Below, in pieces: positions 1 to 10,897 of a stretch of 64,000 bases of DNA (within the stretch, counting starts at the first letter, position 1; each line of letters begins with the position of its first letter). The position numbers and the translations under genes are program-made. The notes beneath the pieces were generated by a model that ran no database searches, was not told the origin of the DNA, and saw nothing but the letters and a program-made list of their open reading frames with translations. The stretch spans positions 42,402,001-42,466,000 of the forward strand of contig NC_134147.1 in NCBI RefSeq assembly GCF_033958435.1. The letters run 5' to 3'. This DNA is from Carettochelys insculpta. Taxonomy: Eukaryota; Chordata; Testudines; Carettochelyidae.

Positions 1-43
1 CATGAAGATTTGACCCTCCTCTTTCAAATGTCACACAAACTGA

Positions 44-217
44 GGGCTTGTCTTCACTTTCCCAGTAATCAGCGCTCTGGAGATCGGTCTCCTGGGGTTC
101 ACTTTAATGGGTCTAGTAAATCAACTGCTGATGTGCCCCCGTGAACTCCATTACTCCACCGGGTTGTGCGGAGTAAGTGAAGTTGATGGGAGAGTTACCA
201 GTAGTGTAGATCTGGCC
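44..217. mobile_element. Small inverted-repeat MITE of the GTCTACAC-end group
   Basis: The left end reads gggcttgtcttcactttccc. The reverse complement of the right end reads ggccagatctacactactgg, so the ends form a degenerate terminal inverted repeat. Both sides are flanked by TGA (41-43 and 218-220), which fits a 3-bp target-site duplication. There is no coding capacity. It resembles other short elements in this window that share the GTCTACAC terminal core. The superfamily is inferred only; a 3-bp duplication would suit PIF/Harbinger-like elements. Confidence 0.55.
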
Positions 218-448
218 TGAGTATGCTAGAGATGATTTGACACTTTGACCAAACTCTTATTTGATTTCAGCTGCTTTTTGTCCTCTCCCAGAAAGTACTG
301 TTCTGCTTTTAAAAAACGTGATGTATCTGAGTTCTGAATAACAGTTTTTGCCTAATTTCTTAATGGTAACCTTGATTCCACTAGAAGCGTCCAGTAATTA
401 TGTGAATGTGGTATGATTAGACCTCTGAAATCTCCACTACGTTGTGTC

Positions 449-545
449 TGATGAAGCAGGTCTTTGCTCATGGAAGCTTATGTTCCAAAATATCTGTTAG
501 GTTATAAGGTGCCACAGGACTTCGTGTGGCTTTTTTTGAAAAGCA
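449..545 (-). mobile_element. Turtle-type SINE fragment, antisense body
   Basis: The stretch tctgatgaagcaggtctttg followed by a gaagcttatg-like block and gttataaggtgccacaggac is the reverse complement of the body of the cryptodiran SINE seen more completely at 13546, 23517 and 45722. The head with gggtagcc...gttagtctg is absent, so this is a truncated and diverged copy. The 218-448 stretch before it holds nothing I recognise. Confidence 0.55.
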
Positions 546-697
546 GTTGTCTTTCTTACTGGTAAAAGTTTCCTTTGCCGGGATTAATTGTTGTAGGTTG
601 AGTTTCACATAGGTCAGCAAGCTGAAAATTATAGGATAGATTTTAATTGTTGTGGGTTACAAACACAGATGAGCATTGGAAGAAATTGCCGAGTGAG

Positions 698-879
698 CAG
701 TGTTCTAAGTTGTTCCATCCATGAGTGGAATAAGTTTTGTTATGTGGACCAAGGCATGTTTGGAGTGTACTGCCAATAGAAATACATGTGGACCACTCTA
801 GCTGTTCTGCTCTACAGCTGGGTGGCAACTGATTCTTTCCTGGGTGGCTGTCCAAGCATTCAGTTTATAGGGAGCACTG
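698..879. mobile_element. hAT-type MITE (cagtgttccct family), copy 1
   Basis: The ends read cagtgttct at the left and ggagcactg at the right, an imperfect inverted repeat. The interior has the family landmarks: ccatccatg near the left end, ccaatagaaatacatgtgg in the middle, and tgggtggctgtccaagc before the right end. The flanking octamers cgagtgag (690-697) and ctagggag (880-887) agree at 6 of 8 positions, as expected for a decayed 8-bp hAT duplication. It is non-coding. Related copies lie at 17970, 31013, 34348, 54726 and 61280. Confidence 0.7.
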
Positions 880-2216
880 CTAGGGAGCTTGTACAATCTC
901 CATCAATTGGAGTTTTTAATAACAGGTCCTATCAGAAATGGTCTAGCTGTTGCATAGTCCGAGCTTGAGTGCGGGGGTTCAGACTATATGACCCACTGAG
1001 GTGCTTTCCAGTGCTGCACTTGTTAGATTCTATAAAGGAAGCCTTGTGCTTTTTTGCCCCCCTTGGGAAAAATGAACTTGAATTTAAATGTACAAAAAAG
1101 AGGTTAGTTGCAGAAAAAAGGAAAAAAGTTAATTGTTTTTTTGTTTAATCATGAAGCTGCCTTTGGATGGTTGGGAAGACAGTAGAAAAAGTGAAAGTTT
1201 AGTAGTAATACTTTTACAGTGAGGAGGATTTTGAATTTGAGAGTTTAAAAAATGTGCTTTAAGTAATTGCGAATTTCCACAAGAAAACAATCTTCAGAAG
1301 CAATATCAGCTGGCAGAAAAAGCTTCATGCCAACAGAAATACTGAGGCTCAAGTTCTGCCAGTCTTACCTGTCAGACTACCGATGCAAAATTCAAGATGT
1401 CACACACAATCTTGGGGTTTTACAATGTCTACTCACTAGCTTTTTCCAGTGCTTTCTTGATAGATTGAAGTGACAAAAATACCTATGAAACGGGTTACAC
1501 ATATCATGTTGCAATGTAACCCAGCAATGAAGAAATAGATTGCTAAGAAGTAAATTGCATAAAACCCAAATATATCTTCAGCCATTAAAACGTATTGTAT
1601 TCCACCCGAATGCAGCCCTGTGTGAAAGACTATGAAAGGGAGATGGCACACACCTTTGATTTTTCCGACAAGTGTGTGTGTTGGGGGAGAGGGTGGAGAG
1701 CAAGGAGAAGTAGAAAGGAGAAGAGGGTGAACGTCATGGAGAGAGGGGAGGAGGGGTAATAGATCAGAAAACACTCTGTGCTTTCCCTTGTTTTACCGTT
1801 CCCTTTTTCAGCCTTTTAGATTTTTTGCAAAGAGACTTTCAAATGACTTTGACTGATCCTTGCTTACAGCCTGGCTCCCCTATGGCTTATTTTACATGGA
1901 TGGACAAGTGTGCATTGGTGCCTCTGGGAGTGGAACTTAATACTTCTGAGAGCAACTCGATTGTCCACAGCAGTAGAGTTGTGACATAAAGGGGAGAGGG
2001 AGAATAAATAATAGAAGTGGCAGGTAGGAGATGTTAGAGTTGCATTCCATGCCACGTTAAAGTAGGCTGCTAATAAGTCTCAAGGGGAAGAACTGGCCTG
2101 GGAAATAGGTTTCTTTTAAAACCTGTTACCTTAAAGCCCTTTGTGGTGTTTGTCTTAAGGCTGGTACAGTAGCACTGGTAATGTCAGTTGGCATTGTGCC
2201 TTATTTTTACTCACAA
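880..2216. other. Intronic sequence without recognised feature
   Basis: This stretch is AT-rich with scattered short open frames that have no motif. A purine-rich G tract (about 1664-1760) is the only compositional oddity. I see no exon-like splice pair or repeat family here. Confidence 0.5.
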
Positions 2217-2410
2217 GATCATAGAACCATAGGGCTGGAAGGGACCTCAAGGGCTCATTGAGTCCAGCTCCCGGCTTCAAGCAGGATCAACCTCAACTAA
2301 GTCAATCCTGGCCATGACTATGTCAAGCCAGGACTTAAAAACCTCGAAGGATGGAGATTCCACCACTTCTCATGGTATGGAGTGTGTGATCCCTGGGATA
2401 TTTTTCCTGT
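2217..2410 (-). mobile_element. CR1 LINE 3'-end fragment, antisense
   Basis: The sequence begins gatcatagaaccatagggct and continues with ggaagggacctcaagggctc. This is the reverse complement of the classic CR1 3' tail, which ends in repeats of an ATTCTATG-like octamer. Further in, ggatggagattccaccactt matches the antisense of the last codons of ORF2. Only about the last 190 bases are present, as is usual for 5'-truncated CR1 copies. It is an old copy, judged by divergence. Confidence 0.75.
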
Positions 2411-2726
2411 CTACAATATTGCAATGTGTTTTTAAGAATATGTGGAATAACTCCATTCAAGGGGACTAGTATGCTAGTGTCTTATGTGTGAAAGTGAATA
2501 ATAAAGAATTAAGAGGCTTTCATTCATCCTGTACACTGTAATCCCACATAGCCAAAGGTCTTTCTTTCCATTCTGATTAGGATGCAGTTTTCTGCTTTAT
2601 CGTCAAGCATGTCTAGTATATAACTGAGAACTTCTTAGAGCTAGGAGTTAATTCTGAGATTAGTTTGTTTACCGCTGTTGGTTATCATGGAGTTTTTTGC
2701 ATTAGCCTATAGTCTAGCACAAATTA

Positions 2727-3147
2727 TGGTAGACCCCCAAGTTATGTGAAGGTTGTACTCCTGGGCAACCTCACTTAACTGCCGCCTGGTTTCCAGCTCC
2801 TCTGGGCCTTCAGGAACCAGGAAACTGACCAGTGCTGGTCAGTTTCCTGGCTCCCACAGTGACAGGAAGCTAGGGAGAAGCTGCTGCAGCACCGGCTGTC
2901 TATCCTCCAGCTTTCCTAGCTGGGAGAAGGTGTGCCACCACAGCTGTCTGTCCCTTGGTACCTCCAGCTGCGGGAACTGGGTGGGCGGACAGCCGTGGCA
3001 GAGTGGCTTCCCAGGGGCTTCCCGCAACTGGAGTGGGGAGCTGGCAGTTCATCTGTGCTCCCACCAGCCGCTGGGAACTTCAGGATTTCAATTTGCATTA
3101 ATGCAAGTTAAGTGCAAGTTGAAATCGTGTATGTTGGGGGTTTACTG
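2727..3147. mobile_element. Tigger/pogo-like DNA transposon remnant (CAGTAAACCCCC ends)
   Basis: The right end reads gttgggggtttactg and is followed by TA (3148-3149). Its reverse complement, cagtaaacccccaac, matches the left end tggtagacccccaag, which is preceded by TA (2725-2726). TA duplications and CAG-type ends are typical of the pogo/Tigger branch of Tc1/mariner. The interior is GC-rich and has repeated 'cctcagctgcgg'-like blocks but no transposase. The 137-residue open frame on the + strand inside it has no catalytic motif and is treated as spurious. Confidence 0.6.
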
Positions 3148-3171
3148 TATTCCAACTTACATGTGAGGATA

Positions 3172-3501
3172 CAGTAAACTCTTTTCATATCTGGCAGCCT
3201 CGGGACCAGGAGGTTGCCGAATATTCAAATATTCTGGATAATAGAGAGGTATACCTAGCAATGCATAACACTAAAGAAAAGCAAGGCTAAATATTAAGAA
3301 ACAAACAAATCTTCATGCAGAGCACTTTATTTACCAACCACAGGAGTATTATGCATTGAAACTTATACTGTGTTTTCTGTATTTATTTGTATTCACTCTC
3401 ACTATAAGTATGGAAAACATAACTAAAGTTTGCTTATGGATAAAATGGAGGTTATTTGCGAGTTCAGGATGGCAGAATGCTGGATATGAAAAGTTTTACT
3501 G
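3172..3501. mobile_element. Tigger-like MITE (CAGTAAA...ATATCTGGCA ends)
   Basis: The left end is cagtaaactcttttcatatc, preceded by TA (3170-3171). The reverse complement of the right end is cagtaaaacttttcatatcc, so the inverted repeat is about 24 bp. The right-hand TA has decayed. The interior is AT-rich and non-coding. It starts 24 bp after the preceding Tigger-like element ends, so two related but distinct families lie side by side. Confidence 0.65.
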
Positions 3502-3944
3502 AGATCTTTTAGTGAGGGACTTGTCTGTCTCCTTCATTCCATTACCCTAATAATTCCGTTACCCTAATAATTACTGTCTTACGGCTGTGCTTATCAAGGC
3601 AAAATGTCTGTTTCTCAAGAGCTTTAATGTGCTTTTTCATGTCCCTTTGCTCTGCAGAGCTTTTAATATGGAGTCAATTTCCACTGATTTTTTAAGTATA
3701 TAGATAAGCAACAAGTGCATATTAAGGTAGGCCATTTTCTTCTTCTCCACTAGTTCATTTATCACATGGAGTTTGTTGTGAAAAATCCTCATTGAATGCT
3801 TGTCTTGCCTGAAATTCAGGCTTAAAGTAAGATGGTTATACAGTACTTTATAATTTTGTAAGTGGAGGTCTGATAAACACATCTTGTGTGTCGCTGCTAT
3901 AGAAGTTTTCATTATTTCTCCATGGCTTTGTTCTGATGCAGTGA
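3502..3944. other. Intronic sequence without recognised feature
   Basis: There is a short direct duplication near 3541-3572 (attaccctaataattccgtt repeated in part). Otherwise this is ordinary AT-rich sequence up to the 3' end of the large CR1. Confidence 0.45.
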
Positions 3945-4127
3945 CATAAGAATGGCCATACTGGGTCAGACCAAAGGTCCATCTAACGCAGTATCCTGTC
4001 TGCCAACAGTAGCCAGTGCCTGGTGCCCCAGAGGAGGTGAACCAAAGACAATGATCAAGTGATTTGTCTCCTGCCATCCATCTCCCGCCTTCGATAAAAG
4101 GCTAGGCACCATACCTTACCCCTTGCT

Positions 4128-6936
4128 AATAGCCATCTATGGACCTAACCTCCAAATATTTATCGAGCTCTTTTTTAAACTCAGAGACCTGGTCTTCACA
4201 GTGTCCTCTGGTAAGGAGTTCCACAGGTTGACTGTGCGCTGTGTGAAGAAGAAATTTCTTTTATTAGTTTTGAACCTGCTACCTATTAATTTCATTTGGT
4301 GTCCTCTAGTTCTTATATTATGGAAACAAGTAAATAACTTTTCTGTATTCACTTTCTCCACACCATTCATGATTTTATATACCTCTATCAGATCGCCCCT
4401 CAGTCTCCTCTTTTCTAGACTGAAGAGTCCCAGTCTCTCTAGCCTCTCCTCATATGGAACCCATTCCAAACCCTTAATCATTTTAATTGGCCTTTTTTGA
4501 ACCTTTTCTAACGCCAGTATATTATTTTGAGGTGAGGAGACCACATCTGCACACAGTACTCAAGATGTGGGCGTACCATAGTTTTATATTGGGGAAGTAA
4601 GATATTCTTTGTCTTATTTTCTATCCCTTTTTAAATTATTCCTAACATCCTATTTGCTTTACTGACTGCCACTGCACACTGTGTGGATGTTTTCAGAGAA
4701 CTGTCCACTATAATTCCAAGATCCCTTTCCTGATCTGTTGTAGCTAAATTTGCCCCCATTATATCATATGTATAATTAGGGTTATTTTTTCCCAGCATGC
4801 ATTACTTTACACTTACCCACATTAAATTTCATTTGCCATTTTGCTACCTAGTCACTCAGTTTGCTGAGATCTTTTTGAAGTTCTTCACAGTCTGCTTTGG
4901 TTTTGACTATCCTGAACAGTTTGGTGTCATCTGCAAACTTTGCCACCTCACTGCTTACCCCTTTCTCTAGATCATTGACGAATAAGTTCAACATGGTTGG
5001 TCCCAGGCCTGACCCTTGGGGAACGCCACTAGTTACCCCTTTCCATTGTGAAAATTTACCATTTATTCCTACCCTTTGTTTCCTGTCTTTTAACCAGTTC
5101 CCAATCCATGAAAGGATCTTTCCTCCTATCCCATGACCACCTAATTTACATAAGAGCCTTTGGTGAGGGACCGTGTCCAAGGCTTTCTGGAAATCTAAGT
5201 ATACTATGTCTATTGGATCCCCCCTGTCCGCATGCTTGTTAACCCCTTCAGAGAACTCTGATAGATTAGTAAGACATGACTTCCCTTTACAGAAACCATG
5301 TTGACTTTTGCTCAACAAATCATGTTCCTCTACATGTCTGACAATCTTATTCTTTACTATTGTTTCTACTAATTTGCCCGGTACTGATGTTAGACTTACC
5401 GGTCTATAATTGTTAGGGTCTCCTTTAGAGCCCTTTTTAAATATTGGTGTTATGTTAGCTGTCTTCCAATCATTGGGTACCGAAGCTGATTTAAAGGATA
5501 GGTTACAAACCACTGTTAACAGTTCCACAATTTCACATTTGAGTTCTTTCAGAACCCTTGGGTGAATACCATCCGGTCCCGGAGTCTTGTGACTGTTTAG
5601 CCTATCAATTAGTTCCAAAACCTCCTCTAATGATGCTGCAGTCTGGACAGTTCCTCAGATTTGTCACCCATAAAGGACGGCTCAGATTTGGGAATCTCTC
5701 TAACATCCTCAGCTGTGAAGACTGAAGCAAAGAAATAATTTAGTTTTTCCGCAATGGCGTTATCTTCCTTGATTGCTCCTTTTATGTCTCTGTCGTCCAG
5801 GGGCCCCACTTCTTTTTTAGCAGGCTTCCTGCTTCTAATGTACTTAAAAAACATTTTACTATTGTTTTTTGAATTTATGGCTAACTGTTCCTCAAAACCT
5901 TTTTTGGCTTTTCTTATTACATTTTTACATTTAATTTGGCAGTGTTTATGTTCCTTTCTATTTTGATCACTAGGATTTGACTTCCACTTTTTAAAAGCTG
6001 CCCTTTTATATCTCACTGCCTCTTTTACATGGCTGTTAAGCCATGGTGGCTCTTTTTTAGGTCTCTCATTGTATTTTTTAATTTGGGGTATACATTTAAG
6101 TTGGGCCTCTAATATGGTATCTTTGAAATGTTTCCACATAGCTTGCAGGGATTTTACTCTAGTTACTCTACCTTTTAATTTCTGCTAACTAACCTCCTCA
6201 TTTTTGTGTGATTCCCCTTTTTGAAATTAAATACCAGAGTGTTGGACTGTTGCAGTGTTCTTCCCAACACAGGAATATTAAATATTATTATGTTATGGTC
6301 ACTATTTCCAAGCGGTCCTGTAATAGTTACCTCTTGGACCAGATCCTGTGTTCCACTCAGTACTAAATCAAGAATTGCCTCTCCCCTTGTGGGTTCCTGT
6401 ACCAGCTGCTCCAAGAAGCAGTCATTTAAGGCATCAAGAAATTTTCTCTCTGAATCCCTTCCTGAGGTGACATGTACCCAGTCAATATGGGGATAATTGA
6501 AATCCCCCATTATTAGTGAGTTTTTTATTTTGATAGCCTCTCTAGTCTCCCTTAGCATTTCAGCATCACTCTCACTGTCCTGGTCAGGCGGTCGATAATA
6601 TATCCCTAGTGCTATATTCCCATCAGAGGAAAGAATTGCTATCCATAGTGATTCTGTGGAACAGTTTGATTCATTTAGGATTTTTATTTCATTTGATTCT
6701 ATATTATCTTTCACATACAGTACCACTCTGCCACCCGCTCAACCCATTCTCTCCTTTCGATATATTTTATATCCCGGTATGTTAGTGTCCCACCGATTGT
6801 CCTTATTCCACCAGGTTTCCATGATGCCTATTATGTCAGTCTCCTCCTTTGATATAAGGTACTCTAATTCACCCATCTTATTAGACAGACTTCTAGCATT
6901 TGCGTAAAGGCACTTTAAAAAACTACCACTATTCAT
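4128..6936 (-). pseudogene. CR1 ORF2 (AP endonuclease plus reverse transcriptase), broken
   Basis: ORF2 of CR1 encodes an APE-type endonuclease that nicks target DNA and a reverse transcriptase that copies the RNA there. Open pieces on the minus strand follow each other in family order. 6936-6739 is the N-terminus (LYANARSLSNK). 6726-6175 is the endonuclease (GIYYRPP, MGDFNYPHIDW, SDHN). 6139-5627 is the linker (KKEPPWLNSHV). 5618-4848 is the RT with GPDGIHPRVLKELK, NYRPVSLTSVPGKLVE, YLDFQKALD, SGVPQGSGLGP and the catalytic FADD. 4544-4137 is the C-terminal region ([16 protein letters not shown]). In-frame stops and frameshifts separate the pieces, and motif A reads KALDT where copy B has KAFDT. 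It is clearly a decayed copy; no host function is implied. Confidence 0.88.
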
Positions 6937-7059
6937 ATGCCTGCCCTTCCCTGACGTATTGGATTCTTTTACATGTGATTTTTTTTCTCATCTGATCTGG
7001 CCCATACTCTATCATCTCCCTTCTTCTCTTTCTGACTGAATTCTAGAGAGTCTCTATGA

Positions 7060-8058
7060 ATGGAGTCTCGCCTAAGAGAAGTCTCCGTCCGATCCATGTG
7101 CTTCTCCTCACCAATCGGCTTTCCCCCATCTCTTAGTTTAAACACTGCTCTACGACCTTTTTTAATGTTTAATGCCAGCAGCCTGGATCCACCTTGGTTT
7201 AGGTGGAGCCCATCCTTCCTGTATAGGCTCCCCCCTACCCCAAAAGTGTCCCCAGTTCCTAATAAATCTAAACCCTTCTTCCCTACACCATCATCTCATC
7301 CACGCATTGAGACTCTGAAGTTCTGCCTACCTACCTGGCCCTGCGCGTGGAACTGGAAGCATTTCTGAGCATGCTACCATAGAGGTCCTGGATTTCAGTC
7401 TCCGTCCTAGCAACCTAAATTTGGCCTCCAGGACATCTCTCCTACCCTTTCCTATGTCATTGGTACCTTCATGTACCACAACTACTGGCTCCTCCCCACT
7501 ACTGCATATAAGTCTGTCTAGATGCCTCGAAAGATCCGCAACCTTCGCGCCAGGCAGGCAAGTCACCATACGGTTCTCCCGGTCATCACAAACCCAACTA
7601 TCTATATTTCTAATGATCGAATCACCCACTACTAACACCTGCCTGTTCCTAACAACTGGCGTTCCCTCCCCCGGAGAGGCATCCTCAGCGTGAGAGGATA
7701 CCATAGCACCCTCTGGAAGGAGGGTCCCAACTATGAGATGGTTTCCCTCTGCCCCCATTGACTGCTCTCCTTCCCTGAGCCTTTCATCCTCCTTAACAGC
7801 ATCGGGGCTCTCAGATTGGAGGTGGGACAGCGCTACTACGTCCCGGAAAGCCTCATCAACATAACTCTCTGCCTCCCTTAGCTCCTCCAGTTCAGCCACC
7901 CTGGTCTCCAAAGCCTGCACTCGGTCTCTGAGGGCCAGGAGCTCCTTGCATCGGGTGCACACAGAAGCCACCCACCCACAGGGTGGGTAATCATACATAT
8001 TACACTCGACACAATAAACAGGATAGCCCCCGCTCTGCTGCTGGTCTTCTGCCTCCAT
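7060..8058 (-). pseudogene. CR1 ORF1 (zinc-finger, coiled-coil, SGNH esterase), frameshifted
   Basis: The minus-strand frame starts at 8058 (MEAEDQQQSGG). Residues 16-37 carry cysteines and a PPCGW core (CVEC...CTRC) resembling the PHD/zinc-knuckle module of CR1 ORF1. Residues about 39-65 form a leucine-rich coiled coil (LALRDRVQALETRVAELEEL). An SGNH hydrolase-type esterase follows: GDSIIRN (catalytic Ser block), LPGAK, and EGTNDIG (oxyanion Asn block). The frame is lost near 7330. The final esterase block DGLHLN (7197-7214) is still readable in another minus-strand frame, so one shift breaks the protein. ORF1 proteins of this type bind nucleic acid, and the esterase role is not settled. Confidence 0.82.
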
Positions 8059-8559
8059 TTTCTCCTCTGATTTAATTTAATTCTATATGGGGTTCTTAGG
8101 TAAAAGTATCAGATGGGGATGCTATAAAAGATTTAAGGACGTTAGAAGTAACTAGCTCCCTCTAAGCTCCCCCTCTAATCTCCCCTCTCCAAACTCCCGC
8201 CTGTTAGCAGTGGGCCTGTTTGCAAGAGCCCCAGTCGCAAGCGCCCTGGTTGCTTGCCAGCAGGGTTTAAAAGGCTCTGGCCTTCCTGCTAGCCCCTCCC
8301 TCTGGCTACAGCTCAGCCAATCAGCACAGAGGTTTAGATTTCAAACCTAATCAAGTGCTGTACATTGTACCATTGTATTAACTCTGAACGATGTTCTTCT
8401 TGTTTCCATCCCTATATCTCAGATAGGACTTGTTCATGGGCCATTCTTCTCTTTTTTTCATGTTATTTTCTGATGATGGTACTAGAACAACTCTCTCTCT
8501 GTACTGTGTAACACCCTTTTTATTTTATGCTCTTGAAGGAGCTTACCAAATATTAATTA

Positions 8560-8735
8560 CACTTCATAACACTCACGTGAGGTTGTAAGATACTTAGATA
8601 CCCATTTTACAACTTGAAAACCTGGGAGTCTGATCAGATATAGAACTTGTCCAAGTTGTTCAGCCTGCTAGTAGTGCACTTGGGAGTTGAATTAACTCCC
8701 AGACTCTTGCTTTAACTGTGAGACTCACTTTGCTT
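8560..8735 (-). mobile_element. MIR (CORE-SINE) fragment, antisense
   Basis: The order acccattttac, acttgtccaagttgttcagc, gggagttgaattaactccca is the antisense reading of the MIR core (fall-off of 'tgaccttgggcaagtcactt' and 'ctgtaaaatggg'). It is diverged, as expected of an ancient amniote SINE. It sits between the 5' ends of the two opposed CR1 copies. The flanks 8346-8559 and 8736-8868 show nothing recognisable. Confidence 0.6.
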
Positions 8736-8868
8736 TTTGCATGTGACAGTGGGCTCTACATCTGCACTATTATAAAAGGAGAGGCATTTGTCTGTCTATC
8801 CATCTGCCAGTCTCACCCTGGAGGGTCCCTGACTGGGAGGGTCCCTTGGGCTGGAGCTGCTGACAATA

Positions 8869-10897
8869 GAAAATAGAAAGGAACACAAACACTCCCAAAT
8901 TAAGTGTCATAATGTAGTAAGAAAAGCCAAAAAAGATTTTGAGGAACAGCTAGCCAAAAATTCAAAAAATGTTAGTAAAATGTTTAAATACATTAGAAGC
9001 AGGGAGCCCGCTAAAAAAGCAGTGGGGCCCTTGGACGATAAAGATATAAAAGGAGCGATCAAGGAAGACAGTGCCATTGCGCAGCGATTAAATGATTTCT
9101 TTGCTTCAGTCTTCACGGCTGAGGATGTTACAGAGGTTCCTAAATCTGAGCCAGCCTTTTTAGGTGACAAATCTGAGGAACTCTCCCAGATTGAAGTGAC
9201 ATTAGAGGAGGTTTTGGAGTTAATTGATAAGCTGAATAGTAACAAGTCTCAAGGACCAGACGGTATTCACCCAAGGGTTCTGAAAGAACTCAAATGTGAA
9301 ATTGTGGAGTTATTAAAAGTGGTTTGTAACCTATCCTTTAAATCCGCTTCGGTAGCCAGTGACTGGAAGATGGCCAATATAACTCCAATATTTAAAAAAG
9401 GCTCCAGAGTAGACCCTGGCAATTATAGACCGATAAGTCTAACATCAGTACCAGGCAAATTAGTAGAAACAATAGTAAAGAATAAAATTGCAAGGCACGT
9501 AGAAGAGCACGAATTGTTTGGCAAAAGTCAGCATGGTTTCTGCAGAGGGAAGTCATGTCTAACTAATCTATTAGAATTATTTGAAGGGGTTAATAAACAT
9601 GCGGACAAGGGGCACCCAGTGGACATAATATACCTAGATTTCCAGAAAGCCTTTGACACGGTCCCACACCAAAGGCTTTTATGTAAATTAGGCGGTCATG
9701 GGATAGGAGGAAAGATCCTTTCATGGATCGGGAATTGGTTAAAAGACAGAAAACAAAGGGTTGGAATAAATGGTAAATTTTCACAATGGAGGGGGGTAAC
9801 TAGTGGTGTTCCCCAGGGGGTGAGTCCTGGGACCGATCCTGTTCAACTTGTTCATCAATGATCTAGAAAATGAGGTAAACAGTGAGGTGGCAAAGTTTGC
9901 AGATGACACCAAGTTGTTCAGGACAGTCAAAACCAAAAGGGATTGTGAAGAACTACAAAAAGATCTCAGCAAACTGAGTGATTGGGCAGCAAAATGGCAA
10001 ATGAAATTTAATGTGGGTAAGTGTAAGGTAATGCACATTGGAAAAAATAACCCACATTACACGTACAACATGATGGGGTCAAATTTAGCTATGACAGATC
10101 AGGAAAGGGATCTTGGAGTTATAGTGGAGAGTTCTCTGAAGACATCCATGCAGTGTGCAGCGGCAGTTAGTAAAGCAAATAGGATGTTAGGAATTATTAA
10201 AAAAGGGATAGATAATAAGACAAAAGATATCATACTTCCCCTATATAAAACTATGGTACGCCCACATCTTGAGTACTGTGTGCAGATGTGGTCTCCTCAC
10301 CTCAAAAAAGATATATTGGCATTAGAAAAGGTACAGAAAAGGGCGACTAAGATGATTAGGGGTTTGGAACGGGTCCCATATGGGGAGAGGCTAGAGAGAC
10401 TGGGACTTTTCAGTCTGGAAAAGAGGCGATTGAGGGGTGATATGATAGAGGTATATAAAATCATGAATGGTGTGGAGAAAGTGAATGTAGAAAAATTATT
10501 TCCCTTTTCCCATAATACAAGAACTAGGGGACACCAAATGAAATTGATGTGTAGTAGGTTCAAAACTAATAAAAGGAAATTTTTCTTCACACAGCGCACA
10601 GTCAACCTGTGGAACTCCTTGCCGGAGGAGGCTGTGAAGGCCAGGACTCTATTAGGGTTTAAAAAAGAGCTCGATAAATTTTTGCAGGTTAGGTCCATAA
10701 ATGGCTATTAGCCAGGGGTAAAGTATGGTGCCCTAGCCTTCAGTACAAGGGCAGGAGATGGATGGCAGGAGATAAATCGTTTGATCATTGTCTTCTGTAC
10801 TCCTTCTCTGGGGCACCTGGCATTGGCCACTGTCGGCAGACGGGATACTGGGCTGGATGGACCTTTGGTCTGACCCAGTATGGCAGTTCTTATGGTT
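8869..10897 (+). mobile_element. 5'-truncated CR1 LINE, sense (copy B)
   Basis: This is a second CR1 copy on the + strand. It starts inside ORF2 (the aaaatagaaaggaacac junction matches internal sequence of copy A) and runs to the same 3' tail as copy A, ending near gtatggcagttcttatgg. It is much less decayed than A: two long frames cover nearly the whole remaining ORF2. 5' truncation is normal for target-primed reverse transcription. Copies A and B are head to head, with their 5' ends about 520 bp apart. It lies in sense orientation in intron 1 of the host gene. Confidence 0.88.
8881..10711 (+). pseudogene. CR1 ORF2 C-terminal two-thirds (reverse transcriptase), one frameshift
   Basis: The frame is open from the truncation point through KAKKDFEEQL, GPDGIHPRVLKELK, NYRPISLTSVPGKLVE, HGFCRGKSCLTNL, YLDFQKAFDTVPH (motif A aspartate) and SGVPQG. 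Near 9819-9825 one extra base throws the frame out, so the first piece ends at 9861. The second piece, effectively from about 9825, resumes with NLFINDLENEV and the catalytic FADDTKLFR (about 9892-9918). It then runs uninterrupted to the stop at 10711 (VRSINGY). Apart from this single shift the RT reads well, which suggests a comparatively young insertion. The endonuclease domain is absent because of the 5' truncation. Confidence 0.87.

Larger units (their letters stand above)
3945..8345 (-). mobile_element. Nearly complete CR1 LINE retrotransposon, antisense (copy A)
   Basis: This is a chicken-repeat-1 type non-LTR retrotransposon lying antisense to the host gene. Read on the minus strand it has, in order: a GC-rich 5' region (about 8345-8060) with a CCAAT-type box (agccaatcagc near 8315), ORF1 (8058 to about 7060), ORF2 (6936 to about 4128) with endonuclease and reverse-transcriptase domains, and a 3' tail ending near 3945 in the ggtctgacccagtatggcc block. 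Its length of about 4.4 kb is close to full length for CR1, whereas most copies are short 3' fragments. Both ORFs are broken by stops and shifts, so it is not autonomous now. The exact 5' end near 8345 is estimated from where CR1-like sequence stops. Confidence 0.88.

Noticed and set aside
4897..5242. Plus-strand ORFs inside CR1 copy A (also 6221-6907 and 7060-7693)
   Set aside because: They are shadows of the antisense CR1 ORFs.
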